Shown here in pieces: positions 61,453-64,000 of a stretch of DNA of 64,000 nucleotides. Position numbers and translations under genes: made by a program. The DNA lies in contig NZ_JAJHJB010000016.1 in NCBI RefSeq assembly GCF_020819555.1, forward strand, positions 44,751 through 108,750. Reading direction: 5' to 3'. Origin of the DNA: Pelosinus baikalensis. GTDB lineage: Bacteria; Bacillota; Negativicutes; DSM-13327. Position 1 is the stretch's first letter. Every line of letters starts with the position of its first letter. Below the pieces are notes generated by a model, which did no database searches, had not been told where the DNA came from, and saw nothing but the letters and a program-made list of their open reading frames with translations.

Positions 61453-61496
61453 AAAACGGATAACTTTACATTGAATACTGTAAAGTCATCCGTTTT
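61453..61496 (-). terminator. Intrinsic terminator-like hairpin near the transposon end
   Basis: AAAACGGATAACTTTACA and its complement (one mismatch), T run on the minus strand. In 61292-61661 I see nothing else apart from the fabF ribosome site. Confidence 0.65.
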
Positions 61497-61661
61497 GACT
61501 AGTTAAGATAACCGCGTTTTGCTGGTGAGACCCCTAAAAGTATTTCACAATACATTTGGTTTGAAGGACAAAGTGTAAGATATACCTTTACGACCCGATA
61601 GAGAACAAAGAGAAGCAGAAATATATAAAGTAATCAACTAAAAAAGTGGGAGGTTTATACT

Positions 61662-62900
61662 ATGAATAGACGTGTAGTTATTACAGGTATGGGAGCAGTA
61701 TCTTCATTGGGAATTGGAGTAGATAAATTTTGGGAGTCAATAAAAGAGGGGAAATCTGGAATTAGTAGAATTGAAAGAATTGATGTATCAGATTTACCGA
61801 CGCAAGTTGGCGCTGAAATAAAGGATTTTGATCCAAATCAATTTATCGAAAAAAAAGAAATTAAAAGAATGGATAAGTTTGCGCAATATGCTATGGCAGC
61901 AGCGCAAATGGCAATCGAGATAGCACAACTAAATATTGAGACAATGAATAAAGAGCGAATTGGGGTAATGATTGGATCTGGTGTAGGCGGTATTGAAACA
62001 ATTGAGAATCAACACAAAACACTTTTAGAAAAGGGAGCTGGCAGGGTCAGTCCGTTCTTTGTTCCCATGATGTTAGCAAATATGGCTTCAGGACTGATCG
62101 CTATAAAGTATGGGGTTAAAGGATTTACGGAATGCGTTGTTTCAGCCTGTGCTTCTTCCACCAATTCAATTGGTGATGCTTTTAAAGTAATTCAAAGAAA
62201 TGGTGCTGACCTTATGATAGCAGGTGGAGCAGAAGCACCAATTACAAGATTGGCACTAGCAGGCTTTTGTGCAAATAAAACAATGACAACAAATCTAGAC
62301 CCAGCGTCTGCTTGTAGACCTTTTGATTTAGAAAGAGACGGGTTTATATTGGGTGAAGGTGCTGGTGTCCTTATACTTGAAGAACTCAACCATGCTTTAC
62401 ACAGAGGAGCAAATATTATTGCAGAAGTTGTAGGTTACGGTTGTACAAATGATGCATACCATATCACAGCATTGGCTGAAGATGGGGATGGTGCAAAAAA
62501 GTGTATGAAGTTGGCTATGGAAGATGCTGGTGTGAAATCCTCCGATATTGGATATATTAATGCCCACGGAACTTCGACCAAATTAAACGATAAAGTTGAG
62601 ACAATTGCTATCAAAGCTGTTTTTGGTGACTATGCGTATAAACTCCCCGTTAGCTCAACGAAATCAATGACAGGTCATTTATTAGGAGCAGCAGGAGCCA
62701 TTGAAGCGATTATAACGGCGCTTGCCCTTAAGGAAGGGTTTTTACCACCAACAATTAATTATAAAACTCCAGATCTTGAATGTGACCTGAATTATGTCCC
62801 TAACGAAGGCAAAAGAACGGATATTTCTTATGCATTGACCAATTCCTTTGGTTTTGGAGGACAAAATGCATCGTTGATGTTGAAAGGCTTCTTAAAGTAA
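61662..62900 (+). CDS. fabF: 3-oxoacyl-ACP synthase II (FabF-type)
   Basis: Condensing enzyme of fatty acid elongation, 412 residues. Catalytic triad complete: Cys163 in VVSACASSTNSIGDAF, His in YINAHGTSTKLND, His in TGHLLGAAGAIEA; ends NSFGFGGQNASLMLKGF. GGGAGG precedes the ATG. It stands alone without acpP, fabG or fabD, next to the mobile element, so it may be a second copy or a dedicated enzyme (for instance for unusual acyl chains). Confidence 0.93.
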   Translation: MNRRVVITGMGAVSSLGIGVDKFWESIKEGKSGISRIERIDVSDLPTQVGAEIKDFDPNQFIEKKEIKRMDKFAQYAMAAAQMAIEIAQLNIETMNKERIGVMIGSGVGGIETIENQHKTLLEKGAGRVSPFFVPMMLANMASGLIAIKYGVKGFTECVVSACASSTNSIGDAFKVIQRNGADLMIAGGAEAPITRLALAGFCANKTMTTNLDPASACRPFDLERDGFILGEGAGVLILEELNHALHRGANIIAEVVGYGCTNDAYHITALAEDGDGAKKCMKLAMEDAGVKSSDIGYINAHGTSTKLNDKVETIAIKAVFGDYAYKLPVSSTKSMTGHLLGAAGAIEAIITALALKEGFLPPTINYKTPDLECDLNYVPNEGKRTDISYALTNSFGFGGQNASLMLKGFLK

Positions 62901-62986
62901 ATTTTGGCACTATAGGTAAAGGTAGTGTTGATTCATTGCTGGGTTTATAGCAAATTGGTATGATGTTTGGGGGCGGGGCAAAAGAT

Positions 62987-63870
62987 ATGATAGATATGAA
63001 AGAGGCTGTCATAAAATGTATTACTTATATTGAAAATAATATTTATAATAAGATTACTTTGGATGATATAGCCATGCATTCTAAAATGTCAAAATATCAT
63101 TTGCATAGAATGTTCAAATCTTTAACTGGTGAATCCCTAATGAATATGTCCAGTCACGAAAACTTTCATCAAGTATTAATGAACTGGTCAATACAAACAT
63201 GAGAATCATTGATATTGCTCTAGATTATGGTTTTGATTATGAACAGTCATATATAAGGGCTTTTCGTAAGAAATTTGGGTATACGCCTCTAAAAGCAAGG
63301 TCAGAGCAGATGTCGTTAATTATTAAGGAAAAGCTTAATGTAAATGACATTCTGTCTGTTGATAATTCAATCATATATAAACCTTTTTTTATTTTTAAAC
63401 AGAAGTTTAATTTAATTGGCAAGAAGCATTTAATAGTAAGTAAATCAGGAGATAAAGTTGCTAATGCTTATGGCAAGGATTTTTTTTATAATGATAAGCA
63501 TAAAATTACTAATGCAATAAATCCACAGGTGTATTTTGGCTATACAGATTGGAGTGGTAACGACGAGGGATATATTTATTATATTCCTTCTGTCCAAGTG
63601 GATGCGTTAGTTGATATACCTGAAGGAATGACAAAAATTTCTATACCTGCATATAAGTATGTAGTGTTTCGTTTTGTTGGTTTTTTTCGTCCAGATGATA
63701 TTAATGGACGGCATATAGGACGTTTGTTGGTTCACATGTATTCCAAATGGATTCTTAAGTCCGGTTTTAAATTTGCAGATACTTTTAGATTTGAGTATAT
63801 AGATACTTCCTTATCAAAAGATAATTATTGTGAATTAGATATTTATCAGCCAATTACAGAAATCCATTAA
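62987..63870 (+). pseudogene. AraC-family regulator with GyrI-like domain, frameshifted
   Basis: N-terminal AraC domain (MIDMKEAVIKCITYIENNIY, KITLDDIAMHSKMSKYHLHR) in frame 3 and, from about 63146, the continuation VQSRKLSSSINELVNTNMRI, IDIALDYGFDYEQSYIRAFR in the next frame, followed by a GyrI-like effector domain (about the last 150 residues). One missing T in AATATG (expected AATTATG) explains the shift. Rob/SoxS-like drug- or stress-responsive regulators have this layout. Decayed or a sequencing error. Confidence 0.85.
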
Positions 63871-63910
63871 TTGTAGGTTTTTTTTAAAAGTCATTATATG
63901 GTAAAAAGTA

Positions 63911-63950
63911 AAGGGAGAGAATTTCATTAAGAAATTTTCCCCCTTTTTTT
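63911..63950 (+). terminator. Intrinsic terminator before the group II intron
   Basis: GGGAGAGAATTTC pairs with GAAATTTTCCCCC and is followed by seven T. Confidence 0.85.
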
Positions 63951-63952
63951 AG

Positions 63953-64000
63953 GTGCGCCCAGCATGGGCGCTTACTAGTCGGTGAAAGTCCGATACGGGG
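63953..64000 (+). mobile_element. 5' end of a group II intron (partial)
   Basis: GTGCGCCCAGCATGGGCG followed by AGTCGGTGAAAGTCCGA and ACGGGG is the conserved 5' end (domain I start) of bacterial group II introns. It begins 2 bases after the T run of a terminator, the insertion habit of group IIC introns. The rest lies outside the window. Confidence 0.85.

Noticed and set aside
1..64000. CRISPR array or cas genes
   Set aside because: No regularly spaced direct repeats and no Cas-like protein anywhere in the window.

Overview
The window looks like chromosomal DNA from a diderm, endospore-forming Firmicute of the Negativicutes (Pelosinus/Sporomusa type). The reasons are a Firmicute-like gene style with AGGAGG ribosome sites and AT-rich spacers, a YIEGIA-type sporulation membrane protein pair, and genes that need an outer membrane: lpxA, a TolC-type channel, ExbB/ExbD/TonB, TonB-dependent receptors and an inverse-autotransporter barrel. 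The genus is inferred from gene content only.

Layout. 1-6.6 kb: end of a crotonase gene, a MarR regulator, an OmpR-type regulator that lacks its phospho-acceptor Asp and faces a Spy/CpxP-like protein plus lpxA, a nitroreductase, a YoaP-like acetyltransferase and a divergent pair of CBO0543-type membrane proteins. 6.6-13.7 kb: a Cys/Met PLP enzyme, a DnaJ-like protein with ClpB, a 5'-nucleotidase and an AhpD-like protein. 14-20.3 kb: a sensor kinase with an amino-acid-binding-protein domain, its sigma-54 activator, palindromic upstream sites, a sigma-54 promoter, a leader peptide ORF, an NhaC-family antiporter and L-asparaginase; an aspartate-aminotransferase-like gene follows on the other strand. 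This reads as one amino-acid (probably Asn/Asp) utilisation unit. 20.6-31 kb: housekeeping and stress genes, tRNA-Arg, the YIEGIA pair, a DUF421 protein, a glycerol facilitator, VOC and HAD proteins.

31-55.7 kb is an iron-acquisition island under visible decay. It holds tolC-exbB-exbD-tonB; a cytoplasmic fusion of a Mu Com-like zinc ribbon to a siderophore/heme-binding fold, behind a Fur-box promoter and a leader terminator; four PchR-like AraC paralogues (one intact, two with +1 frameshifts, one truncated); an iron-regulated ABC exporter; an inverse-autotransporter barrel; a PepSY membrane protein; and two broken TonB-dependent receptors. One receptor has an internal segment lying inverted. 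The other is cut by a Tn3 transposase remnant at the same codon region. ahpC/ahpF with a MerR-type regulator and an unidentified structured RNA candidate lie inside this stretch. Five promoters in the island share a TTGAC-N18-TATAAT/TATACT layout with a dyad starting near +1.

55.7-64 kb is mobile: a Phd/RelE-type toxin-antitoxin pair (with a truncated second copy near 50.1 kb), an XRE regulator with a membrane partner, a Tn554-type TnpA/TnpB/TnpC transposon, a lone fabF, a frameshifted AraC/GyrI regulator, and the 5' end of a group II intron right after a terminator at the window edge. Several single-base frameshifts could be real decay or base-calling errors; I cannot tell which from one sequence.
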